DNA of 50,344 nucleotides, from the NCBI GenBank assembly GCA_021413765.1, contig JAIOPT010000068.1:1-50344 (forward strand), read 5' to 3'. Positions 1 through 8,786 of the stretch are shown in pieces; positions within the stretch are counted from its first letter, which is position 1; each line of letters begins with the position of its first letter. The stretch comes from Betaproteobacteria bacterium (lineage in GTDB: Bacteria; Pseudomonadota; Gammaproteobacteria; Burkholderiales; Gallionellaceae). Under the pieces are notes generated by a model. That model was not told where the DNA came from, did no database searches, and worked only from the letters and a program-made list of their open reading frames with translations. The position numbers and the translations under genes are program-made.

Positions 1-1281
1 ATGATAAGTATCCTCCGTCCATTCCCACACATTACCAAGCATGTCGTACAGACCAAAAGCATTGGGCTGGAAGCTGCCTACCGGGGAAGATGATGCTCCC
101 TCCCACGGAGTGGCAGACCCATCCCACTTGTGACCGCAATCGCTGCAGTTAGCATTATTACGCCCGATATCATTACCCCAGTGGCGGGCGGTTGTCGTGC
201 CGGCGCGGGCGGCATATTCCCATTCCGCTTCAGACGGCAGACGATAGTTCTTTCCGGTTTTCTTGGATAACCATTGGGCGTAGGCTTGAGCATCAAACCA
301 ATTTACACAGGAAACAGGGCGGTTATCAAACTGGCTGTCGCCAGCAAGGTCTTTACGAAAAACAAACTCACCCGAATTGCGGCCAGCACGCTCTTCAACC
401 CAACCGCTTTCGTTGACTGCCCAACATGTTCCTGCGTCATGTTTTGTATCACCCACAAATGCCGCATACTGACTTCGGGTAATTTCGGTTGTGCTTAAGG
501 CAAAGGTCGGTAGAGTGACCCGATGAACAGGACTTTCATCAACGCCGTGCCCAACTTCATTATTTGGCGAACCCATGTCAAAACTTCCTGCAGGGATGAC
601 TATCATTTCTGGGCAGCCTGGGCAATCCTTGAACGTTCCCTTTTTAACCTCAGCCTGTTCAGGTTCGTGTCGTTTACCTGCAGCATTAAGTTGCGCCGCG
701 CCCAATTGAACCTCAACCTTCTTGATCGCACCATCTCCCACACGGACTTCTTGTTCGAATATGCGATCATTCAAAGCATCGACTTTCTTTTGCACCCGCA
801 ACTTCAACGTGCCTTCAGGCACCTGCACGTCCAGCGGACATGCGCCCTTGAGTTTGTCGTCGACGAATATTTCAGCACCAATGTCATCAATTTTACAGGT
901 GACACTCAGCAATGATCCCTTCGCCGCCTCTGTCTGCCCCAGACTCGACTGCGCTGGCTCCTGATGCTTGCCTTCGGCGTTACTTTGCGGAGAACCCAAT
1001 AACACGTCTATCGTCTTGATCACGTTATCGCCCATGCGAATTTCTTGCTCGAATATGCGTGCGCTGGATGCATCAACTTTCTTTTGCACCTTCAAGGTTA
1101 ATTTGCCTTCAGGTACCAGCACGTCCACAGGGCATTCGCCCTTGAATTTGCCATTAACCAACACATCAGCGCCTACGTCATCACCTTTACAGGCTACACT
1201 CAGCGTGGAGTCAGCCGCGTATGCATCAGTGGATGCCGCAAGGGCCATGACTAGTAGGGTTGAAATATAAACTGATTTCAT
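1..1281 (-). CDS. Secreted SUMF1/FGE-fold protein with two PEGA-like repeats (3' end outside window)
   Basis: This frame is open from the ATG at 1281 to the window edge (427 codons) and is missing from the ORF track because its stop lies outside. Residues 1-23 look like a Sec signal peptide (AYA/AD cleavage). Two PEGA-like repeats follow at about 27-96 and 125-194, each with a VPEG core and a conserved Cys pair. From about 225 a formylglycine-generating-enzyme-type (SUMF1) domain starts, with the landmarks MIVIPAGSFDMGS, RLPSEAEWEYAARAG and GNVWEWTED; about 50 residues of it should be missing. SUMF1 domains occur in sulfatase-activating enzymes and in many bacterial proteins with other or structural roles. 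PEGA repeats are usually found in exported surface proteins. The substrate is unknown. No sulfatase gene is visible nearby. Confidence 0.85.
   Translation of the reverse strand, partial: MKSVYISTLLVMALAASTDAYAADSTLSVACKGDDVGADVLVNGKFKGECPVDVLVPEGKLTLKVQKKVDASSARIFEQEIRMGDNVIKTIDVLLGSPQSNAEGKHQEPAQSSLGQTEAAKGSLLSVTCKIDDIGAEIFVDDKLKGACPLDVQVPEGTLKLRVQKKVDALNDRIFEQEVRVGDGAIKKVEVQLGAAQLNAAGKRHEPEQAEVKKGTFKDCPGCPEMIVIPAGSFDMGSPNNEVGHGVDESPVHRVTLPTFALSTTEITRSQYAAFVGDTKHDAGTCWAVNESGWVEERAGRNSGEFVFRKDLAGDSQFDNRPVSCVNWFDAQAYAQWLSKKTGKNYRLPSEAEWEYAARAGTTTARHWGNDIGRNNANCSDCGHKWDGSATPWEGASSSPVGSFQPNAFGLYDMLGNVWEWTEDTYH
700..909 (-). repeat. PEGA-like repeat unit 2 (within SUMF1 protein)
   Basis: Codes for residues 125-194. 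Shares VQKKVDA and RIFEQE with unit 1, and the paired cysteines (CK near the start, CP in the middle). The two units are joined by a Gln/Glu/Ser-rich linker. Confidence 0.75.
994..1203 (-). repeat. PEGA-like repeat unit 1 (within SUMF1 protein)
   Basis: Codes for residues 27-96. By hand alignment, about 44 of 70 residues match unit 2 without gaps. This points to a tandem domain duplication. Confidence 0.75.
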
Positions 1282-1328
1282 GGTTTCTCCGTTTAAATAA
1301 ATGATTGGGGTGGAAATTTTATTCAACT

Positions 1329-1466
1329 TTAAATCTTGACTGCCATTATATATGGGCAGCGTAAAGCGTTAAATTCATCGACGCTGAGACTGGCTTTGTG
1401 CAGAATGGCGCGTAATGTACCACGGGCAAGTTCATTATGGTCAGGAACTACTAATTGAAAAATTGG
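1329..1466 (-). pseudogene. HicA/YcfA-type mRNA interferase remnant
   Basis: The minus-strand frame reads LVVPDHNELARGTLRAIL and then HKASLSVDEF before a TAA at 1329. This matches the C-terminal half of HicA-type toxins, where VPxHxELxxGTLRxIL is the hallmark. Going upstream, the frame meets a TAA at 1467-1469. There is no start codon, no N-terminal half with the catalytic GSH motif, and no HicB antitoxin gene nearby. It is read as a decayed toxin-antitoxin fragment between two unrelated genes. Confidence 0.6.
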
Positions 1467-1469
1467 TTA

Positions 1470-1843
1470 ATACCCAGTGGGATATTTTTTGGCTGCATTG
1501 ATTTTATTTGGAAACAAATGCCTATAGCGATCTGTACCCAGAACCAGATCTTAGATCTATACATTAGAAAAAGCCGTACTGAGGCATATCAAGTGCAGAA
1601 CAACATTAGAATAACTTCCAGCTTACCAAGTGGATATAATGTACATCCGTGATTTCTCAGTTTGAGTATTATGTTATTTTATGATGTGATAGAAATGCTT
1701 GTGCATGGCATAAATGAAGCCTGAATTCTTGACGAATTCTTTATGTTGAATTGCTGGTATTTGAGCCAACCTCGCTCATCGAATAGCTACGAAGATAACA
1801 AACCTTGTTGAAGAACGACGCCACTACTTCCAGATCAAATTAA
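1470..1843. other. Intergenic region upstream of hrcA
   Basis: AT-rich stretch with no convincing gene. The 65-codon plus-strand ORF at 1455-1652 lacks a ribosome binding site and overlaps the HicA remnant. A short palindrome (GAATTC-ttgac-GAATTC) lies near 1732-1748. I saw no CIRCE-type inverted repeat and no clear sigma-70 promoter. Confidence 0.4.
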
Positions 1844-2872
1844 ATGTCAACAATTCTTAACAGCCGCGCACAAATATTGCTTAAGACATTGGTGGATCGC
1901 TATATTAACAATGGTCAGCCGGTGGGTTCGCGCGCGCTACTACAGTTTTCCGGTTTGGAAGTCAGCTCTGCCACTATTCGTAATGTAATGGCCGACCTCG
2001 AAGAAATGGGGTTGGTGAGCAGTCCGCATACTTCCGCTGGGCGCGTACCGACTGCGCGGGGTTATCGTTTGTTTATCGACACATTGATGGTAGTGCAACC
2101 GCTGGACAGCGCGCGTGTGCAGCAACTCGAACACCAATTACAACCGGACAATCCTTCGCGCTTGATAATGCAGGCGTCTAATCTGTTGTCAGAGCTTACC
2201 CATTTTGCCGGTGTTGTCGCCACGCCGAAGCGTGCCGCCATCACAGTGAGCCATGTCGAATTTTTACGCTTATCCAAAAAGAGAGTTCTGCTGATTATTG
2301 TAATGCCAAATAATGAGGTAGAAAACCGCGTATTGCTGACTCATAAGGACTACACCCAATCGCAGCTCACTGAAGCTGGAAATTTTTTAAGCCAGCACTA
2401 TGCTAACTGCTCATTCCAGGATATCCACCAACGCGTGCAGTCCGAGTTACATCAATTGCAGCATGACCTGACATCTCTAATGAGCGCGGCGATGGCAGCA
2501 GGTGATGCGGTAATAGCGCGAAAAAATGAAGATTACGTAATCAGTGGTGAGCGCAATCTTTTGTATATAAACGATCTTTCATCAAATATGCAACAGCTGC
2601 GCGGGCTGTTTACCGTGTTCGAACAGAAAACCGAGCTGCTTCAGTTGCTTGATGCAAGCCGCCATGCACCCGGCGTGCATATTTTTGTGGGTAACGAATC
2701 CGGCTTGCCCGGGTTGGACGAGTGCAGTGTAGTTAGTGCACCGTACACTTCTGACGGACAGGTTGTTGGCACACTGGCGGTGGTCGGTCCCAAGCGCATG
2801 AATTACGAAAAAGTCGTTCCGATCGTGGATATCACCTCCAAGCTACTCAGCAATGCACTGTCGCAATATTAG
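1844..2872 (+). CDS. hrcA: Heat-inducible transcription repressor HrcA
   Basis: HrcA represses heat-shock genes such as groESL and dnaK by binding CIRCE operators, and depends on GroEL for folding. The 342 residues are the usual length. Residues 1 to about 75 form the winged-helix domain, with the signature SSATIRNVMADLEEMGLV followed by SPHTSAGRVPTARGYR. The rest is the GAF-like and inserted dimerisation region, including the C-terminal block VVGTLAVVGPKRMNY. The start ATG gives the family-typical N-terminus. hemH follows after about 100 bases, an arrangement often seen in Betaproteobacteria. The chaperone genes themselves are outside this window. Confidence 0.97.
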   Translation: MSTILNSRAQILLKTLVDRYINNGQPVGSRALLQFSGLEVSSATIRNVMADLEEMGLVSSPHTSAGRVPTARGYRLFIDTLMVVQPLDSARVQQLEHQLQPDNPSRLIMQASNLLSELTHFAGVVATPKRAAITVSHVEFLRLSKKRVLLIIVMPNNEVENRVLLTHKDYTQSQLTEAGNFLSQHYANCSFQDIHQRVQSELHQLQHDLTSLMSAAMAAGDAVIARKNEDYVISGERNLLYINDLSSNMQQLRGLFTVFEQKTELLQLLDASRHAPGVHIFVGNESGLPGLDECSVVSAPYTSDGQVVGTLAVVGPKRMNYEKVVPIVDITSKLLSNALSQY

Positions 2873-2979
2873 TAATATCAAATACCAACATTAAAGGTAT
2901 AGAGAAGTACAGTCCAAAACTTTTTAATGGGTATTCTGTTTGGCTTTTTCTTTGCAGCAAATTTTTTGGATAAATCTTT

Positions 2980-4071
2980 ATGCCTTATCAAACTGAACCC
3001 ACTTACACCCACGGTACACCTGAAAAATGTGCCGTGTTATTGCTTAACCTGGGCACGCCGGATGCTCCCACTGCCCAAGCGGTCAAACCTTACTTGCGTG
3101 AATTTCTGGGCGACCCGCGCGTGGTAGAAATTCCCAGGCTGGTCTGGTGGTTCATTCTGAACGGCATTATCTTGAACACGAGACCAAAAAAATCTGCCGC
3201 CAAATATGCCAGCATTTGGATGCCGGAAGGCTCACCCCTGAAAGTTCATACCGAACGTCAAACTATTTTGTTACAAGGCTATCTGGGAGAACGCACCCAA
3301 GGCATGCCACTGGTGGTGGATTACGCTATGCGTTACGGCAACCCCTCAATTCCCAGCGTGCTTGGCAAACTTAAGGCGCAAAACTGCCAGCGTATCCTGC
3401 TTGTTCCGATGTATCCACAATATGCCGCTAGTGCAACAGGCACCGCATGGGATGTCATTTTTAATGAACTCTCCAAGCAGCGCAATATGCCCGCGCTACG
3501 CACCATTAAGCACTTCCACGATAATCCTGGCTACATTGCGGCCACTGTTCAAAACATCCGCGATTATTGGACGTTGCATGGCCGTCCGGATAAGCTGGTG
3601 ATGAGCTTTCACGGTTTACCACGCTACACGCTGGAAAAGGGAGATCCTTATCATTGCGAATGCCAAAAGAGCGGGCGTCTGATAGCTGAAGCACTGCAAC
3701 TTAATGCAGAACAATACATTGTTTGCTTCCAGTCGCGCTTTGGCCGTTCAGAGTGGATCCAACCGTATACCACTGCCACACTTAAAGAATTAGGCATGAA
3801 AAAAACTAAACGCGTTGATGTAGTCTGTCCTGGATTTGTAGCAGACTGCCTGGAAACGCTGGAAGAGATTGCAATGGAAGGTAAAGATGACTTTAAGCAT
3901 GCGGGCGGCGGCGAGTATCACTACATCCCTTGTCTCAATGAACAGCCAGGCTGGATACATGCATTAACGGATTTGGTGTTGGATAACCTGCACGGATGGC
4001 TGGATAAACCGCAAGCTGCGCAACTGGAACAGAGCCGCTTAAGGGCTCTGGCAATGGGCGCTAAGCGTTAG
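2980..4071 (+). CDS. hemH: Ferrochelatase
   Basis: Inserts ferrous iron into protoporphyrin IX, the last step of protoheme synthesis. The 363-residue protein shows the family landmarks in order: [11 protein letters not shown] near the N-terminus, GSPL and [22 protein letters not shown], the SFHGLP motif at about 209 with the metal-binding His, CQSR-type [15 protein letters not shown], and the [15 protein letters not shown] block with the conserved catalytic Glu. The chosen ATG is the first good start. A shorter overlapping frame at 2927 is a shadow. It is in the same direction as hrcA but probably a separate transcript. It meets orn tail to tail. Confidence 0.97.
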   Translation: MPYQTEPTYTHGTPEKCAVLLLNLGTPDAPTAQAVKPYLREFLGDPRVVEIPRLVWWFILNGIILNTRPKKSAAKYASIWMPEGSPLKVHTERQTILLQGYLGERTQGMPLVVDYAMRYGNPSIPSVLGKLKAQNCQRILLVPMYPQYAASATGTAWDVIFNELSKQRNMPALRTIKHFHDNPGYIAATVQNIRDYWTLHGRPDKLVMSFHGLPRYTLEKGDPYHCECQKSGRLIAEALQLNAEQYIVCFQSRFGRSEWIQPYTTATLKELGMKKTKRVDVVCPGFVADCLETLEEIAMEGKDDFKHAGGGEYHYIPCLNEQPGWIHALTDLVLDNLHGWLDKPQAAQLEQSRLRALAMGAKR

Positions 4072-4095
4072 CTTGAAAACTAAAGTGCCTTGCCC

Positions 4096-4641
4096 TTATA
4101 TCCGAATAAAATTTTCGCGATAATATTTCATCTCATTGATAGATTCATAAATATCGGCCAGCGCTTCATGCTTACCGTGTTTCTTTATTCCCTGAGCTAC
4201 TTCAGGCTTCCAGCGTTTAGCAAGTTCCTTAAGGGTGCTCACATCCAAATTGCGGTAGTGGAAATAGCTTTCCAGTTGCGGCATCCAGCGTGCAAGAAAG
4301 CGTCGATCTTGGCAGATGGAATTGCCGCACATCGGTGATGTGCGAGCGGGCACATATTCCTTGAGAAATTCCAGCATCTGAGCTTCCACTGTTGCGGCGT
4401 CCAGCGTAGATGCTTTTACCTTGTCGATGAGGCCAGATTTGCCATGGGTGGCTTTATTCCAGCTATCCATGCCATCCAATATGGTATCTGCTTGATGCAC
4501 TACCAAAACCGGTGCTTCAACAATAGTATTCAATTCGCTATCGGTAATAACCAACGCAACTTCAATAATGCAATCAGTTTCAGGAACTAGACCGGTCATT
4601 TCCATGTCTATCCAAATAAGGTAGTTTTGATTTTGTGCCAT
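4096..4641 (-). CDS. orn: Oligoribonuclease
   Basis: A 3'-5' exoribonuclease that degrades diribonucleotides, including pGpG from cyclic-di-GMP turnover. The 181 residues match the family length. The DEDDh exonuclease motifs are visible: [10 protein letters not shown] (Asp12, Glu14), the central [10 protein letters not shown], and [15 protein letters not shown] with the catalytic His and the last Asp. It converges on hemH and diverges from the M48 protease gene, sharing an AT-rich 168-base intergenic region with it. Confidence 0.97.
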   Translation of the reverse strand: MAQNQNYLIWIDMEMTGLVPETDCIIEVALVITDSELNTIVEAPVLVVHQADTILDGMDSWNKATHGKSGLIDKVKASTLDAATVEAQMLEFLKEYVPARTSPMCGNSICQDRRFLARWMPQLESYFHYRNLDVSTLKELAKRWKPEVAQGIKKHGKHEALADIYESINEMKYYRENFIRI

Positions 4642-4752
4642 AATTCACGGTGCTTATTTATTAATAATTATCGGGCAGGTATTGTGCCATATCAACACCA
4701 CAAGCCAATTATTTATAATTAGAAAAACTTAGCTAAAATACGCTACAAAATT

Positions 4753-4809
4753 TAAAATAAAAAAATAACATCAATTGGTTACAGTATATTTTATAAAATA
4801 AAAAAATAA
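4753..4809 (+). repeat. 16-base A-rich direct repeat in M48 protease leader
   Basis: TAAAATAAAAAAATAA occurs at 4753-4768 and again at 4794-4809, the second copy running into the start codon. No Shine-Dalgarno sequence is present before the ATG. The low-structure A-rich leader may itself promote ribosome loading. Confidence 0.5.
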
Positions 4810-6054
4810 ATGAATCCATTCCAGTTTTCCGCATTATTTATTAGCGCACTGATTTTAACTACGATCGCCCAAATGTGGCTGGCACGACGTCATCTTGCCC
4901 ACATTCAGACGCATCGCGCCGAAGTTCCATCGGATTTTCGCGAACAGATTGACCTCTCGGCACACCAAAAAGCAGCCGATTACACAAGCGCCAAAACGCG
5001 ATTGACTATGCTGAGTGCACCATTCAATGCCCTACTGCTACTCGTATTTACCCTCGGTGGCGGTGTGCAGTGGATCGCAGATTTGTGGTTGACCACTTTT
5101 TCCAATTCATTTATACAAGGCATGGCGGTCATCCTATCGGTGCTGCTTCTTTCATCCCTGTTGGAAATGCCATTCAGCCTATACCGCACATTCGTCATTG
5201 AGGCACGCTACGGCTTCAATAAAATGACGCTGACAATGTATCTGGTCGATGCCGCAAAGGGCTTGTTGCTCGGTGCCATATTCGGCTTGCCATTATTATT
5301 TGGAGTGCTGTGGCTGATGGAACGCATGGGTGCAAATTGGTGGCTGTATGTGTGGGGAGTATGGGTAACGTTCAATCTGCTGCTACTCTTCATTTATCCC
5401 TCTTTCATTGCGCCGCTGTTCAACAAATTCACACCACTACAAGACGAGGCGCTCAAAATGCGTATCAAGGCACTATTACAGAAATGCGGATTCACCGCAC
5501 AGGGGCTGTTCGTTATGGATGGCTCCAAGCGCACCTCGCACGGGAACGCCTACTTTACGGGCTTCGGAAAAACCAAGCGTATTGTGTTTTTCGACACCTT
5601 GCTGGGACGCCTCGCGCCAATAGAAATTGAGGCAGTACTAGCGCATGAGCTGGGACATTTCAAGCGTCGCCATGTTATGAAGCGTATCGTATTCACCTTT
5701 GCCTTGAGCCTGGGATTTTTATGGTTGCTAGCACAATTGATGGAGGCATACTGGTTCTATGACGGACTCGGAGTTACCACTCCATCGACCGCACTGGCGC
5801 TATTACTGTTCTTCATGATATTACCGGTGTTCAGCTTTTTACTGCACCCGCTTATGAGCTACTACTCGCGAAAACATGAATTTGAGGCAGATGCCTATGC
5901 CGCGCAACAAACCAATGCGCATGATTTGGCCAGCGCTCTGGTAAAGATGTACCAAGACAATGCGGCAACACTTACGCCAGATCCATTGTATTCTACGTTT
6001 TACGACTCGCATCCGCCCGCGCTGATGCGTATTGCCAGATTACAAACTTTATAA
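4810..6054 (+). CDS. M48 family zinc metalloprotease (Ste24/CAAX protease 1-like)
   Basis: A membrane-bound zinc endopeptidase of the Ste24 type, probably acting in protein quality control at the inner membrane. The 414 residues carry an N-terminal helix, several more hydrophobic segments (about 65-85, 95-125, 150-200, 290-340), and the zinc site HELGH at about 279-283. The third ligand is the first Glu of EFEADAYA near 357. The C-terminus PDPLYSTFYDSHPPALMRI is typical of the family. The gene is followed 11 bases later by a cytochrome c gene, so these four genes up to rsgA may be one operon. The exact substrate cannot be told from sequence. Confidence 0.93.
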   Translation: MNPFQFSALFISALILTTIAQMWLARRHLAHIQTHRAEVPSDFREQIDLSAHQKAADYTSAKTRLTMLSAPFNALLLLVFTLGGGVQWIADLWLTTFSNSFIQGMAVILSVLLLSSLLEMPFSLYRTFVIEARYGFNKMTLTMYLVDAAKGLLLGAIFGLPLLFGVLWLMERMGANWWLYVWGVWVTFNLLLLFIYPSFIAPLFNKFTPLQDEALKMRIKALLQKCGFTAQGLFVMDGSKRTSHGNAYFTGFGKTKRIVFFDTLLGRLAPIEIEAVLAHELGHFKRRHVMKRIVFTFALSLGFLWLLAQLMEAYWFYDGLGVTTPSTALALLLFFMILPVFSFLLHPLMSYYSRKHEFEADAYAAQQTNAHDLASALVKMYQDNAATLTPDPLYSTFYDSHPPALMRIARLQTL

Positions 6055-6065
6055 GGAGCCTAGCC

Positions 6066-6371
6066 ATGAAGAAATTTTTTGCTATATTTTTACTGCTGTG
6101 CGGTACAGCACAAGCCGAGCCCTTTGCCGATGGCCAACCTGAAGCCGGTAAAAAATTGTTCGACAAATACCAATGTAACCGTTGTCACAACGGCAAGATG
6201 GGTGGTGACGGCAATGCCATTTTCACGCGCCCCGACCGCAAGGTGAAGGATCCGCAGCAGCTAGCGGCACAAATTCTAGTATGCGCACGTAATGCGCGCG
6301 TTAATTTGTCTGCCCAGGAAAAACTAGACCTCGCAGCCTATCTCAACAAGAATTTCTATAAGTTCAAGTGA
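6066..6371 (+). CDS. Small periplasmic c-type cytochrome
   Basis: A 101-residue protein with a signal peptide (cleavage after AQA, about residue 17) and one heme c site, CNRCH at about 37-41. The mature part is about 84 residues, suiting a soluble monoheme electron carrier. The only Met after the heme site is four residues beyond it (NGKMGG). There is no Met at the usual distal distance, so the sixth iron ligand is unclear. The gene starts 11 bases after the protease gene with an AAGGAG ribosome site, and its TGA overlaps the GTG start of the next gene. Its redox partner is unknown. Confidence 0.85.
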   Translation: MKKFFAIFLLLCGTAQAEPFADGQPEAGKKLFDKYQCNRCHNGKMGGDGNAIFTRPDRKVKDPQQLAAQILVCARNARVNLSAQEKLDLAAYLNKNFYKFK

Positions 6372-6715
6372 GCGTTGTGACAACTTCCTGTGATTTGGCA
6401 AACAAAAAATGTAAACCTTGCGAAGGTGGGTTACAACCGTTATCTCAGGATAAAATCAACATTCTGATAGAGCAGCTGGATGGCTGGGTACAGCGTGATC
6501 ACATCATCGGTAAGGTTTTCGACTTCAAGAACTATTATCAGACTATGGCTTTCGTAAATGCAGTGGCATGGCTTTCACACCGCGAAGATCATCATCCCGA
6601 TATGAACGTAAGCTACAACAAGTGCCAAGTGGAATATTCCACGCATGCCATTAATGGCCTGTCGGAGAATGACTTCATCTGCGCCGCCAAGGTAGACGCC
6701 TTGTTAATGGTTTGA
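6368..6715 (+). CDS. 4a-hydroxytetrahydrobiopterin dehydratase (pterin-4a-carbinolamine dehydratase)
   Basis: Dehydrates 4a-hydroxytetrahydropterins; in bacteria it serves phenylalanine hydroxylase recycling or molybdopterin metabolism. The 115-residue protein has the family signature: [53 protein letters not shown] in outline, including the catalytic HREDHHPD box. The start is a GTG at 6368 overlapping the cytochrome stop (GTGA), and its own stop overlaps the rsgA start (TTGA), so translation is probably coupled across the three genes. The N-terminal [14 protein letters not shown] with three Cys is typical of proteobacterial members. No phhA is present in the window. Confidence 0.93.
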   Translation: MSVVTTSCDLANKKCKPCEGGLQPLSQDKINILIEQLDGWVQRDHIIGKVFDFKNYYQTMAFVNAVAWLSHREDHHPDMNVSYNKCQVEYSTHAINGLSENDFICAAKVDALLMV

Positions 6716-7584
6716 ATCCATCAATCCAAGGGCAAGTAGTCGCCGCCTTCAGCCGCCAATATATAATTGAACTGTGTGACGGAGAGTTGCTACCATGTCT
6801 GACACGCGGAAAAAAAAGCGAAGTTGCATGTGGTGACATTGTAGAAATTCAGCGCTTAAGTGATGCGCAAGGGGTGATCGAACGTATCCTGCCGCGCCAG
6901 ACCTTGCTGTATCGTTCTGATGCCTACCGCCAGAAACTTATTGCCGCCAACATTACACAAATTATTGTGGTCGTGGCAAGTAAACCTTCATTCAGCGACG
7001 AACTACTGGCGCGCTGCCTCATCGCCGCACACGATCAGCAACTTGCAACTCTTATTGTGCTGAATAAATGCGATTTACTGGAAGCAGCAATGATTGCGCG
7101 TGCCCAACTGGAACCCTACCGCGCCATTGACTACCGCGTGCTGGAACTGTCTGCCAAAGAGAATGTCTCTCCTCTGCGCCCCTTTCTACAAGGCCATACC
7201 AGCATATTAGTGGGGCAATCCGGCATGGGTAAATCCACCCTCATCAATGCTTTGTTACCGGATGCACAAGCACCCACACGCGAAATATCAACCGCACTGA
7301 ATTCAGGAAAACACACCACCACGCACGCACGCCTCTATCACTTGGATACAGAAAGCCATCTGATAGACTGCCCCGGTGTGCAAGCATTCGGGCTACACCA
7401 TCTGAATTTTGGTGCCATCGAAGCTGGTTTTGTGGAATTCGCAGCCTTCCACGGCCAGTGCCGCTTCAAAAACTGTCGTCACACGCATGAGCCGGGCTGC
7501 GCACTGAAAAAATCAGAGCAAGAAGGAAAGATAGATGCACGGAGACTAAAGCTGTTTCAGGAGATAAGCCAGAGTAGATGTTGA
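6712..7584 (+). CDS. rsgA: Ribosome small-subunit-dependent GTPase RsgA
   Basis: A circularly permuted GTPase that checks late 30S ribosome assembly. The 290 residues show an N-terminal OB-fold, then the permuted G motifs: NKCDLL (G4) before the P-loop GQSGMGKST at about 167, and later DCPGVQ (G3). The C-terminal zinc knuckle is [14 protein letters not shown] at about 249-262. The start is a TTG overlapping the previous stop by four bases; no better start exists upstream in this frame, and the N-terminus fits the family. It meets the CobD-like gene tail to tail. Confidence 0.95.
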   Translation: MNPSIQGQVVAAFSRQYIIELCDGELLPCLTRGKKSEVACGDIVEIQRLSDAQGVIERILPRQTLLYRSDAYRQKLIAANITQIIVVVASKPSFSDELLARCLIAAHDQQLATLIVLNKCDLLEAAMIARAQLEPYRAIDYRVLELSAKENVSPLRPFLQGHTSILVGQSGMGKSTLINALLPDAQAPTREISTALNSGKHTTTHARLYHLDTESHLIDCPGVQAFGLHHLNFGAIEAGFVEFAAFHGQCRFKNCRHTHEPGCALKKSEQEGKIDARRLKLFQEISQSRC

Positions 7585-7648
7585 CCTGCCTCCTTGAATA
7601 AGCAGGTGTATTACATTTATCAAACACGGAACCAATGTTGCGGGTACG

Positions 7649-8587
7649 TCAGGTCCGCACTAACGTTGCCAATCCTAGCAGTAACAACAACACGATCCAG
7701 AATACCAGCGCGCGCCACACCAAACCTATAGCGCTTTGCATGAAGTCCACGTCAGCCGCATCCCCTATTCCTAGTTCGGGACGATCCAGCGGCAAACCGC
7801 CCTGTGAAATTGGCGATCCAAGCCGTACACCTATCGCTCCCGCACCACTGGCCAGCACAATGCCAGCTTCTGGATCAGGCCAATTTTGAGCCTGTGTACG
7901 CCAGCAGTACACTGTGTCTTCAAAATCGCCGACAATAGCAAAGATCGTGGCGGTAAGACGCAGCGGGAGCCATTCTATCCAATGATAAGCTTGTCGTGCA
8001 AACACGCCGAATTCGCTGAGCTCGGCTTCATTCTGGTTATCCCAACGCGTATAGATGAACTGCGCCATACGATACAATATTGCGCCAATTGGCCCAAGTC
8101 CCAGCAGCATTGTAATCACGAACCACGCGATTATTCCGAATACACGACGATGAGAGGCCAGCAGTCCTTCTTCAATAGTGACGCGCGCAACTTCCTCGTA
8201 ACTCAGATCATGACATGGCATTCCACGCCATGTAGAAAGGATACTGTGCGCTCTATCCAAATCGTTGTCACGCAGTGCTTTGTGAATGTCGGTATAGTAA
8301 TGACTGAACTGGCGGAAGCCCATGGTGAGGTACAGTAGCAGCACACAGAATGCCCAGGCGAACGCCGGATGGATAAGGTATGACAACCAATACAGTGCAG
8401 CTGTACCGCATAACGGCAATAAAACCGCAAGTAGCCAAGCAATCTTGCCATGTTTATGTTCGCCAGTGTTTAAGTGACGCTGAAAAAAATTGACATAGCG
8501 TGTCAGCCAAACAAACAAGTACTTGCGCGAAGCAAGTGGATGTAATTGTTCCAGCAACAGGGCGACCATTAGGGAAAACAGGCTCAT
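7649..8587 (-). CDS. CobD/CbiB-family integral membrane protein
   Basis: A 312-residue membrane protein with hydrophobic segments at about 1-25, 48-90, 145-170 and 285-308. It has the CbiB/CobD-like patterns DLDRAHSILSTWRG and SHRRVFGIIAWF. True CbiB makes adenosylcobinamide phosphate. This protein lies next to rsgA, away from any cobalamin genes, and belongs to the betaproteobacterial group usually called just CobD/CbiB-family (related also to AmpE). A role in cobalamin synthesis is therefore not safe to assume. The start ATG gives MSLFSLMVALLLEQ, typical of the group. Confidence 0.8.
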   Translation of the reverse strand: MSLFSLMVALLLEQLHPLASRKYLFVWLTRYVNFFQRHLNTGEHKHGKIAWLLAVLLPLCGTAALYWLSYLIHPAFAWAFCVLLLYLTMGFRQFSHYYTDIHKALRDNDLDRAHSILSTWRGMPCHDLSYEEVARVTIEEGLLASHRRVFGIIAWFVITMLLGLGPIGAILYRMAQFIYTRWDNQNEAELSEFGVFARQAYHWIEWLPLRLTATIFAIVGDFEDTVYCWRTQAQNWPDPEAGIVLASGAGAIGVRLGSPISQGGLPLDRPELGIGDAADVDFMQSAIGLVWRALVFWIVLLLLLGLATLVRT

Positions 8588-8786
8588 GGCATCTCAGGGT
8601 GCGAAGGCTAAGTTAGTCCGCAAGATACCACACGCTGGCTTATACAACACACCATTAACCCAACCGCTTCAATTATGACGCACTCGTTTGCTGTCATTCG
8701 TTTGCCATGAAACATTTGTTCAGTAGAATGTATGAATCTGCACTGTCACAGTACCAACTCGCATGCGAATTTGTGAAATTTGCAGG

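Noticed and set aside
192-1270. Plus-strand ORFs at 192, 274, 523, 722 and 968
   Set aside because: All are shadows of the minus-strand SUMF1 gene, which the track misses because it runs off the window.
1455-1652. 65-codon plus-strand ORF
   Set aside because: No ribosome site or known similarity, and it overlaps the minus-strand HicA remnant.
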